Shown: positions 1 to 4,811 of the stretch, piece after piece
Numbering within the stretch: position 1 is the first letter of the stretch
How the letters are laid out: each line of letters starts with the position of its first letter
Source of the DNA: Gammaproteobacteria bacterium
GTDB lineage: Bacteria; Pseudomonadota; Gammaproteobacteria; Chromatiales; Chromatiaceae
Direction of reading: 5' to 3'
Length of the DNA: 7,540 nucleotides
Assembly: GCA_008080925.1 (NCBI GenBank)
Contig: VMDJ01000164.1
Span: forward strand, 1-7,540
Notes under the pieces: generated by a model
The model's database searches: none
The model's input: only the letters and a program-made list of their open reading frames with translations
What the model was told of the DNA's origin: nothing
Made by a program: the position numbers and the translations under genes

Positions 1-538
1 TGTCACCGGTTGCACGGCGTACAGCGAAACGTTCAATCGGGCTGAACATACCGCTTGGATTAAGAACATCAAGCGCTTGAGCGGCGCGCAAGGTGCCGTT
101 ATGGGGTGTGGCGATCGTGAGTAAACGATTGACTGCTTGTGGTTTAGCGGTCACGACTAAATAACGTGCCACGACACCGCCAGCAGAATGACCTATCAGC
201 GTGATTGATTCATTGGGGTGCTGCTGGCTGATTTCATTTACATAGGCTTCTAGCCACTGCGCTTGTAAAGCAATAGGTGCGGTAGAAGGTAGTCGAACGG
301 TATAGCTTGCGTTCGCAGGTCGCTCTTCCTTGCCGCTGTAAGCCACGCTGGTACCTTGAGCATAGTAGATACCCGTATAGGGATAACCACCTTTATCAAT
401 GATCTGCATGATGCCTGGTTCTGTCCATGAGCGTTCAGAGCCTAAAAAACCATGAATAAAAACTAGAACATCTGCAAAAGCTGCATGGCTTGATAACAGC
501 AGTAATAAACCAACCAATTGTGTATGAATGCGTCGCAT
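1..538 (-). CDS. Secreted alpha/beta-hydrolase, lipase/esterase family (N-terminal 179 codons; C-terminus beyond left edge)
   Basis: The reading frame starts at the ATG complementary to 536-538 and stays open to the left edge, so only the first 179 codons are present. Residues 1-22 look like a Sec signal peptide: Arg at 2-3, a Leu-rich core and an A-F-A cleavage site, predicting export to the periplasm or beyond. Mature sequence begins with a beta strand and the oxyanion motif HGF (29-31). The nucleophile elbow GHSAGG follows at 116-121, with Ser118 as the probable catalytic serine, and then TPHNGT at 144-149, a stretch typical of triacylglycerol lipases and PGAP1-like esterases. The catalytic Asp and His should lie in the missing part. 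An AGGA Shine-Dalgarno precedes the ATG by about 9 bases. The gene is divergent from the 714 gene. The fold is secure; lipase versus another carboxylester hydrolase is not. Confidence 0.88.
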   Translation of the reverse strand, partial: MRRIHTQLVGLLLLLSSHAAFADVLVFIHGFLGSERSWTEPGIMQIIDKGGYPYTGIYYAQGTSVAYSGKEERPANASYTVRLPSTAPIALQAQWLEAYVNEISQQHPNESITLIGHSAGGVVARYLVVTAKPQAVNRLLTIATPHNGTLRAAQALDVLNPSGMFSPIERFAVRRATGD

Positions 539-597
539 AGCTAGTGTCCTACAGGGTTTTGCGTTTATTCATTACTTAGTGCTTATCTAATGAAATT

Positions 598-616
598 AGT
601 TCTTTTTATTAGAACT
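598..616. promoter_or_regulatory. Inverted repeat, candidate operator in the divergent intergenic region
   Basis: AGTTCT (598-603) and AGAACT (611-616) are perfect 6-bp inverted arms separated by 7 A/T-rich bases. A shorter dyad, CTAAT-GAA-ATTAG, abuts it at 587-599. The right arm and its flank recur as an imperfect direct copy 30 bp away: 605-617 and 635-647 differ at one base in 13. The cluster lies between two divergent genes, close to where the minus-strand transcript of the hydrolase gene is predicted to start. That is a suitable place for a repressor, but no regulator is identified and A/T-rich DNA yields chance dyads. Confidence 0.3.
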
Positions 617-625
617 TCTTCGGTA

Positions 626-654
626 AAAATATAATTTATTAGAGCTTTTGTCAT
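626..654 (-). promoter_or_regulatory. Candidate sigma70 promoter for the hydrolase gene
   Basis: On the minus strand ATGACA (complement of 649-654) matches the -35 consensus at 5 of 6 bases. Seventeen bases downstream lies TATTTT (complement of 626-631). A better -10 sequence, TATATT (628-633), has a short 15-base spacer. The predicted start near 620 would give a leader of about 80 bases before the ATG at 538. The -35 box overlaps that of the plus-strand promoter candidate. This is a consensus match only. Confidence 0.3.
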
Positions 655-677
655 TCTCCGCTAAACCTATATATAAG
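648..677 (+). promoter_or_regulatory. Candidate sigma70 promoter for the 714 gene
   Basis: TTGTCA at 648-653 matches the -35 consensus at 5 of 6 bases. The run TATATATAAG at 668-677 offers -10 boxes at 670-675 (TATATA, 16-base spacer) and 672-677 (TATAAG, 18-base spacer). Transcription would start near 680-685, inside the small palindrome at 675-689, leaving a leader of about 30 bases. It is the best promoter-like pair upstream of the gene. Confidence 0.4.
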
Positions 678-689
678 CCCGTCGGGCTT
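675..689 (+). repeat. Short perfect hairpin upstream of the 714 gene
   Basis: AAGCCC (675-680) and GGGCTT (684-689) form a 6-bp stem with a 3-base loop, followed by TATCTTC. It resembles a weak intrinsic terminator or a 5'-leader hairpin. If the promoter at 648-677 is used, the start site falls inside the stem and the hairpin would not form in RNA. It could then be a DNA-level site, or relevant only to transcripts initiating further upstream. Confidence 0.4.
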
Positions 690-713
690 TATCTTCATAA
701 GGGGGAGAGATAA

Positions 714-1223
714 ATGAAAAGACGTATGTATTTTGTGTTGCCTAACTGTGTGGCAGCGAAAGAAACTGAAAACGATTTATTGCTCGCAAAAATCGATAAT
801 CACAATATTCACTTTATGGCCCATGACTCGGTTGATCTGGGTGATCTTAATCGTGCCAACTTCCTACAACGCTCTGACCTGATTCACGGTTGGGAGATGG
901 GTTTGGTTGTCGGTGGTTTAACCGGTGCCTTACTGGGCATGACGCTGCTTCAATTCGGTGTGTTTGCCGGTATGGGGTTAGGCGCTGTGCTTTTGATAGC
1001 GCTAGCCGGAGCTTTCATGGGGGCATGGTTCTCCGGGCTTGTTGCCATCAGCGTGCCGAATAGTCGATTAAAACCCTTTGCCGCAGATCTTGATGCCGGA
1101 AGGGTTCTGTTAATGGTCGATGTCTGTCCAGCAAGGGTCAGAGAGATCCGTAAACTGATGCAAAAGCGTCATCCAGAAGCAAGTGATGGCTCGGTCGATA
1201 GCCAACTGCCTGCTTTCCCCTAA
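714..1223 (+). CDS. Small integral membrane protein, DUF1269-like, unknown function
   Basis: The 169-residue protein has a soluble start (about 1-58), a Gly/Ala/Leu-rich pair of membrane segments at about 62-84 and 86-112 joined by a very short turn, and a soluble C-terminal part (about 115-169) that is basic around 141-152. The two membrane segments are dense in Gly (for example GLVVGGLTGALLG, 63-75), suggesting a tightly packed glycine-rich hairpin. This layout matches small proteobacterial proteins annotated DUF1269, recognised from memory; their function is not established. The ATG is preceded by GGGGGAGAG at 701-709, a strong ribosome binding site at suitable spacing. The gene appears monocistronic: a candidate promoter lies upstream and a clear terminator follows within 30 bases of the stop. 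Confidence 0.85.
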   Translation: MKRRMYFVLPNCVAAKETENDLLLAKIDNHNIHFMAHDSVDLGDLNRANFLQRSDLIHGWEMGLVVGGLTGALLGMTLLQFGVFAGMGLGAVLLIALAGAFMGAWFSGLVAISVPNSRLKPFAADLDAGRVLLMVDVCPARVREIRKLMQKRHPEASDGSVDSQLPAFP

Positions 1224-1250
1224 GGTCGTAATGAAGTCTAGGTAGAGGCG

Positions 1251-1277
1251 AGCCGCCCTGAGGGGCGGCTTTTTATT
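1251..1277 (+). terminator. Rho-independent terminator after the membrane protein gene
   Basis: AGCCGCCC (1251-1258) and GGGCGGCT (1263-1270) make a perfect 8-bp G/C-rich stem with a 4-base loop, followed by TTTTATT on the plus strand. It ends the 714 gene. On the minus strand the hairpin sits directly after the thioredoxin stop codon (1273-1275) but lacks a trailing U-run there, so it would act as an intrinsic terminator mainly in the plus direction. Confidence 0.92.
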
Positions 1278-1671
1278 GCGCAATCCAATTACGCAGTTTG
1301 TGTTCTTGCTGACCACCGACAAGAACATCGATCACTTTATTGTTGACGACTTTCACAATCGTCGGTGAGGTGCGAATACCAAGGTCTTTACCAAAGGCAT
1401 AGTGTCTAGCGATATCAACTTTGTGGAACTCAATACCTTCATCGACCAACTTATCCACTAAGGGTGATAAAAACTTACAAGGTCCGCAGTTCGGTGCGAA
1501 GCAATAAATGAAGTAACTGGCTTGCGAGGGTTCGAACGGGAGCTCTTTGGAAATGGCTTTTACCTCAAGCCCCGTCATCGCTTTACTCGCCACATAGATA
1601 TACCCAAGGTAAACAAGCCAGGTGGTGCCCAGGCCTGCCGCGGTATACATAATCATATGGTCGATATCCAT
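1273..1671 (-). CDS. Membrane-anchored thioredoxin-fold protein (CGPC)
   Basis: The protein is 132 residues. It has one hydrophobic segment at about 7-28, a linker, and a thioredoxin fold from about 50. The active site is CGPC at 62-65 (APNCGPCK), followed by the usual helix, and the cis-proline loop is TSPT with Pro103. CGPC is the motif of reducing thioredoxins, so disulfide reduction or transfer is the likely chemistry; the substrate is unknown. An extra Cys57 lies in the strand before the active site. Charges around the anchor (acidic MDIDH before it, Lys30/38/42 after it) would by the positive-inside rule favour a cytoplasmic domain, but this is weak. The start is uncertain: an in-frame stop lies four codons upstream of this ATG, no good ribosome site is visible, and Met6 and Met8 are alternatives. 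It lies 38 bases downstream of the eight-Cys gene, probably in one operon. Confidence 0.87.
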   Translation of the reverse strand: MDIDHMIMYTAAGLGTTWLVYLGYIYVASKAMTGLEVKAISKELPFEPSQASYFIYCFAPNCGPCKFLSPLVDKLVDEGIEFHKVDIARHYAFGKDLGIRTSPTIVKVVNNKVIDVLVGGQQEHKLRNWIAQ

Positions 1672-1709
1672 AGACGGACATTAGCGACTATTTCGGCGTA
1701 TGCAAAGAC

Positions 1710-2012
1710 TTAAAGGTCTTTAAAAAGCGCTTCTGCTGCGGCTCTAAGTTCTTCTTCTGTAGGGCTATTCTGACTTTCTGCTGAGCGTGCTATGGCTTTG
1801 AAGTAACCGCAGAAGTTACTGCGTTCTTTATCGCTCACGGGGTCTGCAACAGGCTCTCGGCATTGATTGGGTGCAGAGGTGCTGAAGTACTCACAATTAC
1901 GGCAGACCAGCGTTGGTTTGCCACAGGAAGAACAGTAGTGATCTCTGGCGTAATCGCCATCGCTAAGGGCCTGGCCACAGTGCCAGCAGGTGCCACTTTG
2001 TTGATACGACAT
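1710..2012 (-). CDS. Eight-cysteine zinc-ribbon-like protein, function unknown
   Basis: The 100-residue protein carries Cys9/12, 27/30 and 37/40 as three CxxC pairs, plus Cys51 and Cys68. The first two pairs form a classic four-Cys zinc ribbon. The second half (CRNCEYF, then NQCREP, then DKERSNFCGYF) looks like a second conserved metal site that I associate with uncharacterised proteobacterial proteins. The C-terminal 25 residues are Glu/Ala-rich and probably helical. There is no signal peptide or membrane segment, so it should be cytoplasmic. AAGG lies 8 bases before the ATG. Zinc or another metal, and nucleic-acid or protein binding, are all possible. The membrane thioredoxin gene follows after 38 bases. 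The conserved Cys pattern makes a real gene very likely. Confidence 0.82.
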   Translation of the reverse strand: MSYQQSGTCWHCGQALSDGDYARDHYCSSCGKPTLVCRNCEYFSTSAPNQCREPVADPVSDKERSNFCGYFKAIARSAESQNSPTEEELRAAAEALFKDL

Positions 2013-2093
2013 CGTTGCTGCCTTGTTGATTCAATCGTCGGTATGATGAGCCTATAACCTTCGCGGTAGCAAAGAAAGTTTTAAGGGTGTGTG

Positions 2094-2513
2094 ATGAGTT
2101 TTAAATTAGATGCACGACTAGAAGCGGATACGTATTGGATGGGCGATCTCCATCTGTCTCGCGTCCTTCTAATGAACGATCGTCGTTACCCCTGGATTAT
2201 CTTAGTGCCGATGCTTGAGGGCTTGAAAGAGCTGACAGATTTATCAGAGGAGCAAGCGGCCACTTTGCTGCAAGAATCGCGTGCTGTATCGCAATGGTTG
2301 ATCGAGCAGGGGGGCGATAAGCTCAATGTTGGTGCTTTAGGAAATGTTGTCTCGCAGTTGCATCTTCATCATGTGATGCGGAAGGTTGATGATCCTGCGT
2401 GGCCAGGACCTGTGTGGGGACACTCGCCGGCTGAGCCTTATGCAGAAGATCAAGTTAAAGCGCTAAAGCAGTCGCTGAAGAGTGCTCTAAAGCTCGATAG
2501 TAATCTCGATTAG
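2094..2513 (+). CDS. HIT-family nucleotide hydrolase/transferase
   Basis: This is a histidine-triad domain protein of 139 residues, acting on nucleotides or dinucleotides such as Ap4A-like substrates. The core LNVGALGNVVSQLHLHHV contains the triad as Q-L-H-L-H-H-V: the first His of the usual HxHxHxx is Gln88, while His90 (the expected nucleophile) and His92 remain. The following DDPAWPGPVWG stretch is typical of a proteobacterial subgroup in which this Gln is, to my knowledge, normal, so the change need not mean loss of activity. The frame opens with GTG at 2091, but the ATG at 2094 is preferred because AAGGG (2083-2087) lies 6 bases before it. The gene is divergent from the eight-Cys gene across about 80 bases; TATAAC (2053-2058) and TATGAT (2042-2047) are possible -10 boxes, without convincing -35 partners. 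Its stop overlaps that of the GIY-YIG gene. Confidence 0.92.
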   Translation: MSFKLDARLEADTYWMGDLHLSRVLLMNDRRYPWIILVPMLEGLKELTDLSEEQAATLLQESRAVSQWLIEQGGDKLNVGALGNVVSQLHLHHVMRKVDDPAWPGPVWGHSPAEPYAEDQVKALKQSLKSALKLDSNLD

Positions 2514-2794
2514 TCGTTGTCGGTGGTTAGGCTGTCGATAGATATGCTACCGCTGATGAGGTCTTCCTTATTTTCGCGTGTTAGCTGCTTAATGCGATGC
2601 TCTAGTTGAAGTGCGGAACCTTTCTCACCAACGCAGGTTTGGAATTCGAGAGAAAGGGGGCCGCGACCTTTAGTGCGCTTTGCGCCTTTACCTTGTTGGT
2701 GTTGCTTAAAGCGGTTATCGACATCGGTAGTGATGCCGGTATACAGGTCTCCATTTGCACAGCGCAAAATATATAGGTGCCAGTCTTTGCTCAT
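2510..2794 (-). CDS. yhbQ: GIY-YIG domain protein, YhbQ/UPF0213 type
   Basis: The 94-residue protein is a single GIY-YIG nuclease-like domain, close in length and sequence to E. coli YhbQ. The two-part signature is LYIL (7-10) and LYTGIT (17-22). Further family positions are Arg28 and His32 (NRFKQH), the basic loop GKGAKRTKGRGPL (35-47), and Glu65, expected to bind the catalytic metal, followed by the conserved RIKQLT. YhbQ-type proteins are linked in the literature to DNA cleavage and repair, with an uncertain physiological role. The ATG overlaps the stop of the upstream gene as ATGA (2791-2794) and has only a weak ribosome site, indicating translational coupling. The stop overlaps the convergent HIT stop, with no terminator between. 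The symbol follows similarity to E. coli recalled from memory. Confidence 0.9.
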   Translation of the reverse strand: MSKDWHLYILRCANGDLYTGITTDVDNRFKQHQQGKGAKRTKGRGPLSLEFQTCVGEKGSALQLEHRIKQLTRENKEDLISGSISIDSLTTDND

Positions 2795-3171
2795 GCCTGA
2801 ATGCCAAGAGCATCCATCATCATGTCCTCTCGCATGGGTAGTCTAATCACCGCATGCAGAGGAAAAAGCTCGGCTAACTTTTGTACGTGTGGATATTCGC
2901 GCGGTTGAGCTAAAACGATGATTTTTGCCTCTGGCGCATATTTGCGTTGGCTATGCAGAAACACATCAAGGTTGCTCACGTTTACGCCAGCGTAATTGTT
3001 GCCATAGCCATAAAAGAATTCAGCCACCACAAAGTCAGGCTTTTCTTTTTTAAGCGCACTAATGGCTTTGCGTTGTGAGTTGAACTTCAGCTGCTTAAAG
3101 CCGTATCGCTTAAAAAACTTGCTCAGGTCAGGATGAGCGGGCGATTCGATGATGGAATAAAGCGTTGTCAT
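2791..3171 (-). CDS. Receiver-like (CheY-fold) protein without a phosphoacceptor, unknown function
   Basis: The 126-residue protein has an alternating strand/helix pattern like a response-regulator receiver: LYSIIES (4-10), DFVVAEFF (46-53), KIIVLAQP (83-90) and AVIRLP (107-112). The last strand ends with a residue-Leu-Pro at Arg110-Pro112, reminiscent of the receiver Lys-Pro motif. The usual acidic pair after strand 1 is not evident, the phosphoacceptor Asp is replaced by Ala50 or Glu51, and the Thr/Ser after strand 4 appears to be Ala88. If the fold is right it is a phosphorylation-independent pseudo-receiver with no output domain. No clear ribosome site precedes the ATG. It overlaps the GIY-YIG gene by 4 bases and follows the small zinc-ribbon gene by 34 bases. 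The fold assignment is my reading of the pattern; the gene itself is well supported by length and coupling. Confidence 0.75.
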   Translation of the reverse strand: MTTLYSIIESPAHPDLSKFFKRYGFKQLKFNSQRKAISALKKEKPDFVVAEFFYGYGNNYAGVNVSNLDVFLHSQRKYAPEAKIIVLAQPREYPHVQKLAELFPLHAVIRLPMREDMMMDALGIQA

Positions 3172-3205
3172 GGCGCGCTAGGATACCCCAGAGCGCACAA
3201 CAAGT

Positions 3206-3397
3206 TTAATCGATGTATCGGAAGGTGACGCTAGGTGACCAACGTGTCGCTGAGTAGTTGGTTTGATAGGTGTTTAGCTTTTGCGTCATCGTGTGTTCGT
3301 GATGACATTGTGGGCAGGTAAACCAAGACTGTAGGGTGTTTTTTTCTTGTTCTTGTTCAGTCAGTTCCATCGGGTGATGACAGTGGTGACAGTTCAC
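3206..3397 (-). CDS. Tiny four-cysteine zinc-finger-like protein, unknown function
   Basis: With the preferred GTG start this is a 63-residue protein. Two pairs, CHHC at 3-6 and CPQC at 28-31, are spaced as in a zinc ribbon, and each is followed by His residues that could also bind metal. The C-terminal third is polar with no motif. The frame can be extended upstream to a TTG at 3424 (72 residues), but GGAG lies 8 bases before the GTG and the TTG has nothing comparable. The gene lies 34 bases upstream of the receiver-like gene on the same strand. The ordered Cys pairs, good ribosome site and position argue for a real gene; shortness and a non-ATG start leave some doubt. Confidence 0.62.
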   Translation of the reverse strand: MNCHHCHHPMELTEQEQEKNTLQSWFTCPQCHHEHTMTQKLNTYQTNYSATRWSPSVTFRYID

Positions 3398-3405
3398 AGA
3401 GAAAG

Positions 3406-3409
3406 CTCC
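3406..3409 (-). promoter_or_regulatory. Ribosome binding site deciding the GTG start at 3397
   Basis: On the minus strand GGAG (complement of 3406-3409, in the context CCGGAGCT) ends 8 bases before the GTG complementary to 3395-3397. This is the only good Shine-Dalgarno near the start of the four-Cys gene and the reason for rejecting the longer TTG start at 3424. Confidence 0.6.
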
Positions 3410-3427
3410 GGTGAGGTTGAACAAATG

Positions 3428-3455
3428 CCCGAAGGCTATCGAGCCGAAGCTCGAT
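3428..3455 (-). terminator. C(UUCG)G hairpins downstream of nrdB, possible terminator or RNA end
   Basis: On the minus strand ATCGAGC-TTCG-GCTCGAT (complement of 3438-3455) is a perfect 7-bp stem closed by the very stable C(UUCG)G tetraloop. After two further bases, GCC-TTCG-GGC (complement of 3427-3436) makes a 3-bp stem with the same tetraloop, followed by ATTTGTT. The pair lies about 120 bases after the nrdB stop and directly before the four-Cys gene. It probably marks the 3' end of the nrdAB transcript or protects it from exonucleases. There is no true U-run, so intrinsic termination is uncertain. Confidence 0.45.
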
Positions 3456-3577
3456 GGTGTTTGGTGCTGAAGTGACCGCGCCTTCCCTAGGATGGTGGTC
3501 TAGGTGGACATTAAAAATGTCTTGCGAGAGTTAGCGCAGCCCCTTCAGCATTGATCAAGATCGCAACGCGACCGTTA
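3456..3577. other. Non-coding gap after nrdB with small dyads
   Basis: I see no convincing gene here. Two short inverted repeats are present: GACAT-TAAAA-ATGTC at 3507-3521, and CCTAG with CTAGG at 3486-3490 and 3500-3504. The only minus-strand ATG frames seen are a few codons long. The stretch is either nrdB 3' untranslated sequence or the promoter region of the downstream four-Cys/receiver-like/GIY-YIG cluster. No clear -35/-10 pair was recognised. Confidence 0.5.
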
Positions 3578-4789
3578 TTAATCCCACTTCAACGCGCCAC
3601 CGGTTTGGTATTCGGTCACACGAGTTTCGAAGAAGTTCTTTTCTTTACGCATGTTGGCTTGCTCGTCCAACCAAGGCAGTGTTGGCTCAGCACCAGGGAA
3701 TGGTTCCTCTATGCCTAAGCTCACAGCTCGACGGTTAGCGACATAGCGGAATTGACCAATGTGTGCTTCTTTGCTGTAACCCAAGATTGGATCCTTGAGT
3801 AGGTAATCAGCGTAAGTGCTTTCACAAGCTTCAGCTTCGTCCCACATCTCACGTAGCGCTTTTGGATCAGGCTGGATGTTTTCTTCAAACATGATCTGCT
3901 TAGCGACACGAATACCAAATGATGCGTGTAGTACTTCGTCGCGCATGATGTATTGCAGTTGCTCAGCAGTGCCTTTCATCAAGCCGCGACGTTGCAGTGA
4001 GAAGATCGGGCTAAAGCCGTTGTAGAACCAGCAGCCTTCGAAAATACCTGAGAAGAAGATGTAAGCCATCAAGAAGTTATGCAGCTCATCACGGTCATTC
4101 AGGTCGATGTCTGGGCGTAGCACTGAGTTCAAACGACGATTGGCCATTTGGATCTTGCCATTGATCTGTGGAACCACGCGGTAGCGGTTGTAGATCTCGC
4201 CTTGGTCGAGGCCAATTGACTCGATGCAATGCTGGTAAGTCCAGGTGTGCAAGGCTTCTTCATATACTTGGCGTGCTTGATAAATCTGTAGCTCAGGCGC
4301 TGACATCTTTTCCATGACCGCTAGGCCGATGTTACGCATCGCAAGAATGTCAGAGGTGGTCAAGTAAGCCAGAACGTTTTCGTAAACGTGACGCTCTTCA
4401 AGCGTTAGCTTGTGGTGATAATCATGAACATCCTGTGCCATGTTGATATCAAGCGGCGTCCAGTGATTACGGTTTGCGTTGAGGAAATATTCCCATGCCC
4501 ATGGATACTTAAACGGTGCTAACTGATTGATGTCAGTCATGCCGTTGATAACACGTTTGTCATCTGAGTTAACTGGCTTCAGTTCAGATGGTGCAGGGGT
4601 ATGCATTGGCTGACCGTGAATCGCAGCCTCTTGGCCAGATACCGCGGTCAATGCTTCAGATGGCTTAGGCGCCGGTGCTGAAACAGCTGAGTTTGCATTT
4701 TTAAGTGGGTTAGCTTCTTCTGAGATAGGCGCCTTCGATGGAGCTGAAGACTTGCTGCTCAATGGTGCTAATGGGTCATCCCAATTCAT
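3578..4789 (-). CDS. nrdB: Class I ribonucleoside-diphosphate reductase, beta subunit
   Basis: NrdB (R2) holds the dimetal/tyrosyl-radical cofactor that starts NDP reduction in NrdA; it is cytoplasmic. Aligned by eye with E. coli NrdB, the metal ligands are Asp147, Glu178, His181, Glu251, Glu285 and His288. The radical tyrosine is Tyr185 (HTWTY), so this is a tyrosyl-radical enzyme and not the Chlamydia-type Phe variant. Trp110 and Asp284 match the internal radical-transfer residues, and Tyr394 in the C-terminal tail matches the interface tyrosine. At 403 residues it is longer than the E. coli protein because of an Ala/Pro/Ser-rich N-terminal stretch (about 6-75) of low complexity. The ATG is preceded by GAGGAGA (complement of 4797-4803), 7 bases away. 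It starts 22 bases after the nrdA stop, so the two are cotranscribed; any NrdR boxes would lie upstream of nrdA, outside the window. Confidence 0.97.
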   Translation of the reverse strand: MNWDDPLAPLSSKSSAPSKAPISEEANPLKNANSAVSAPAPKPSEALTAVSGQEAAIHGQPMHTPAPSELKPVNSDDKRVINGMTDINQLAPFKYPWAWEYFLNANRNHWTPLDINMAQDVHDYHHKLTLEERHVYENVLAYLTTSDILAMRNIGLAVMEKMSAPELQIYQARQVYEEALHTWTYQHCIESIGLDQGEIYNRYRVVPQINGKIQMANRRLNSVLRPDIDLNDRDELHNFLMAYIFFSGIFEGCWFYNGFSPIFSLQRRGLMKGTAEQLQYIMRDEVLHASFGIRVAKQIMFEENIQPDPKALREMWDEAEACESTYADYLLKDPILGYSKEAHIGQFRYVANRRAVSLGIEEPFPGAEPTLPWLDEQANMRKEKNFFETRVTEYQTGGALKWD

Positions 4790-4811
4790 TGGTGTTTCTC
4801 CTCAATTCTTC

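Noticed and set aside
1110..1328. 72-residue minus-strand frame spanning the terminator and the end of the membrane protein gene
   Set aside because: It would be antisense to the 714 gene, cross its terminator hairpin and overlap the end of the thioredoxin gene; no motif or start signal.
1704..1721. Inverted repeat AAAGAC-N6-GTCTTT overlapping the eight-Cys stop codon, considered as a terminator
   Set aside because: The stem is short and A/T-rich, lacks a U-run, and sits between two genes that look cotranscribed.
1863..2057. 64-residue plus-strand frame opposite the eight-Cys gene
   Set aside because: Antisense to a gene with a conserved cysteine pattern; no supporting start signal.
2091..2093. 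GTG start for the HIT gene
   Set aside because: The ATG immediately following it has the better spacing (6 bases) from AAGGG at 2083-2087; the GTG adds just one residue.
3398..3424. Longer TTG start for the four-Cys protein
   Set aside because: No Shine-Dalgarno precedes the TTG, whereas GGAG is well placed for the GTG at 3397, and the extra nine residues carry no motif.
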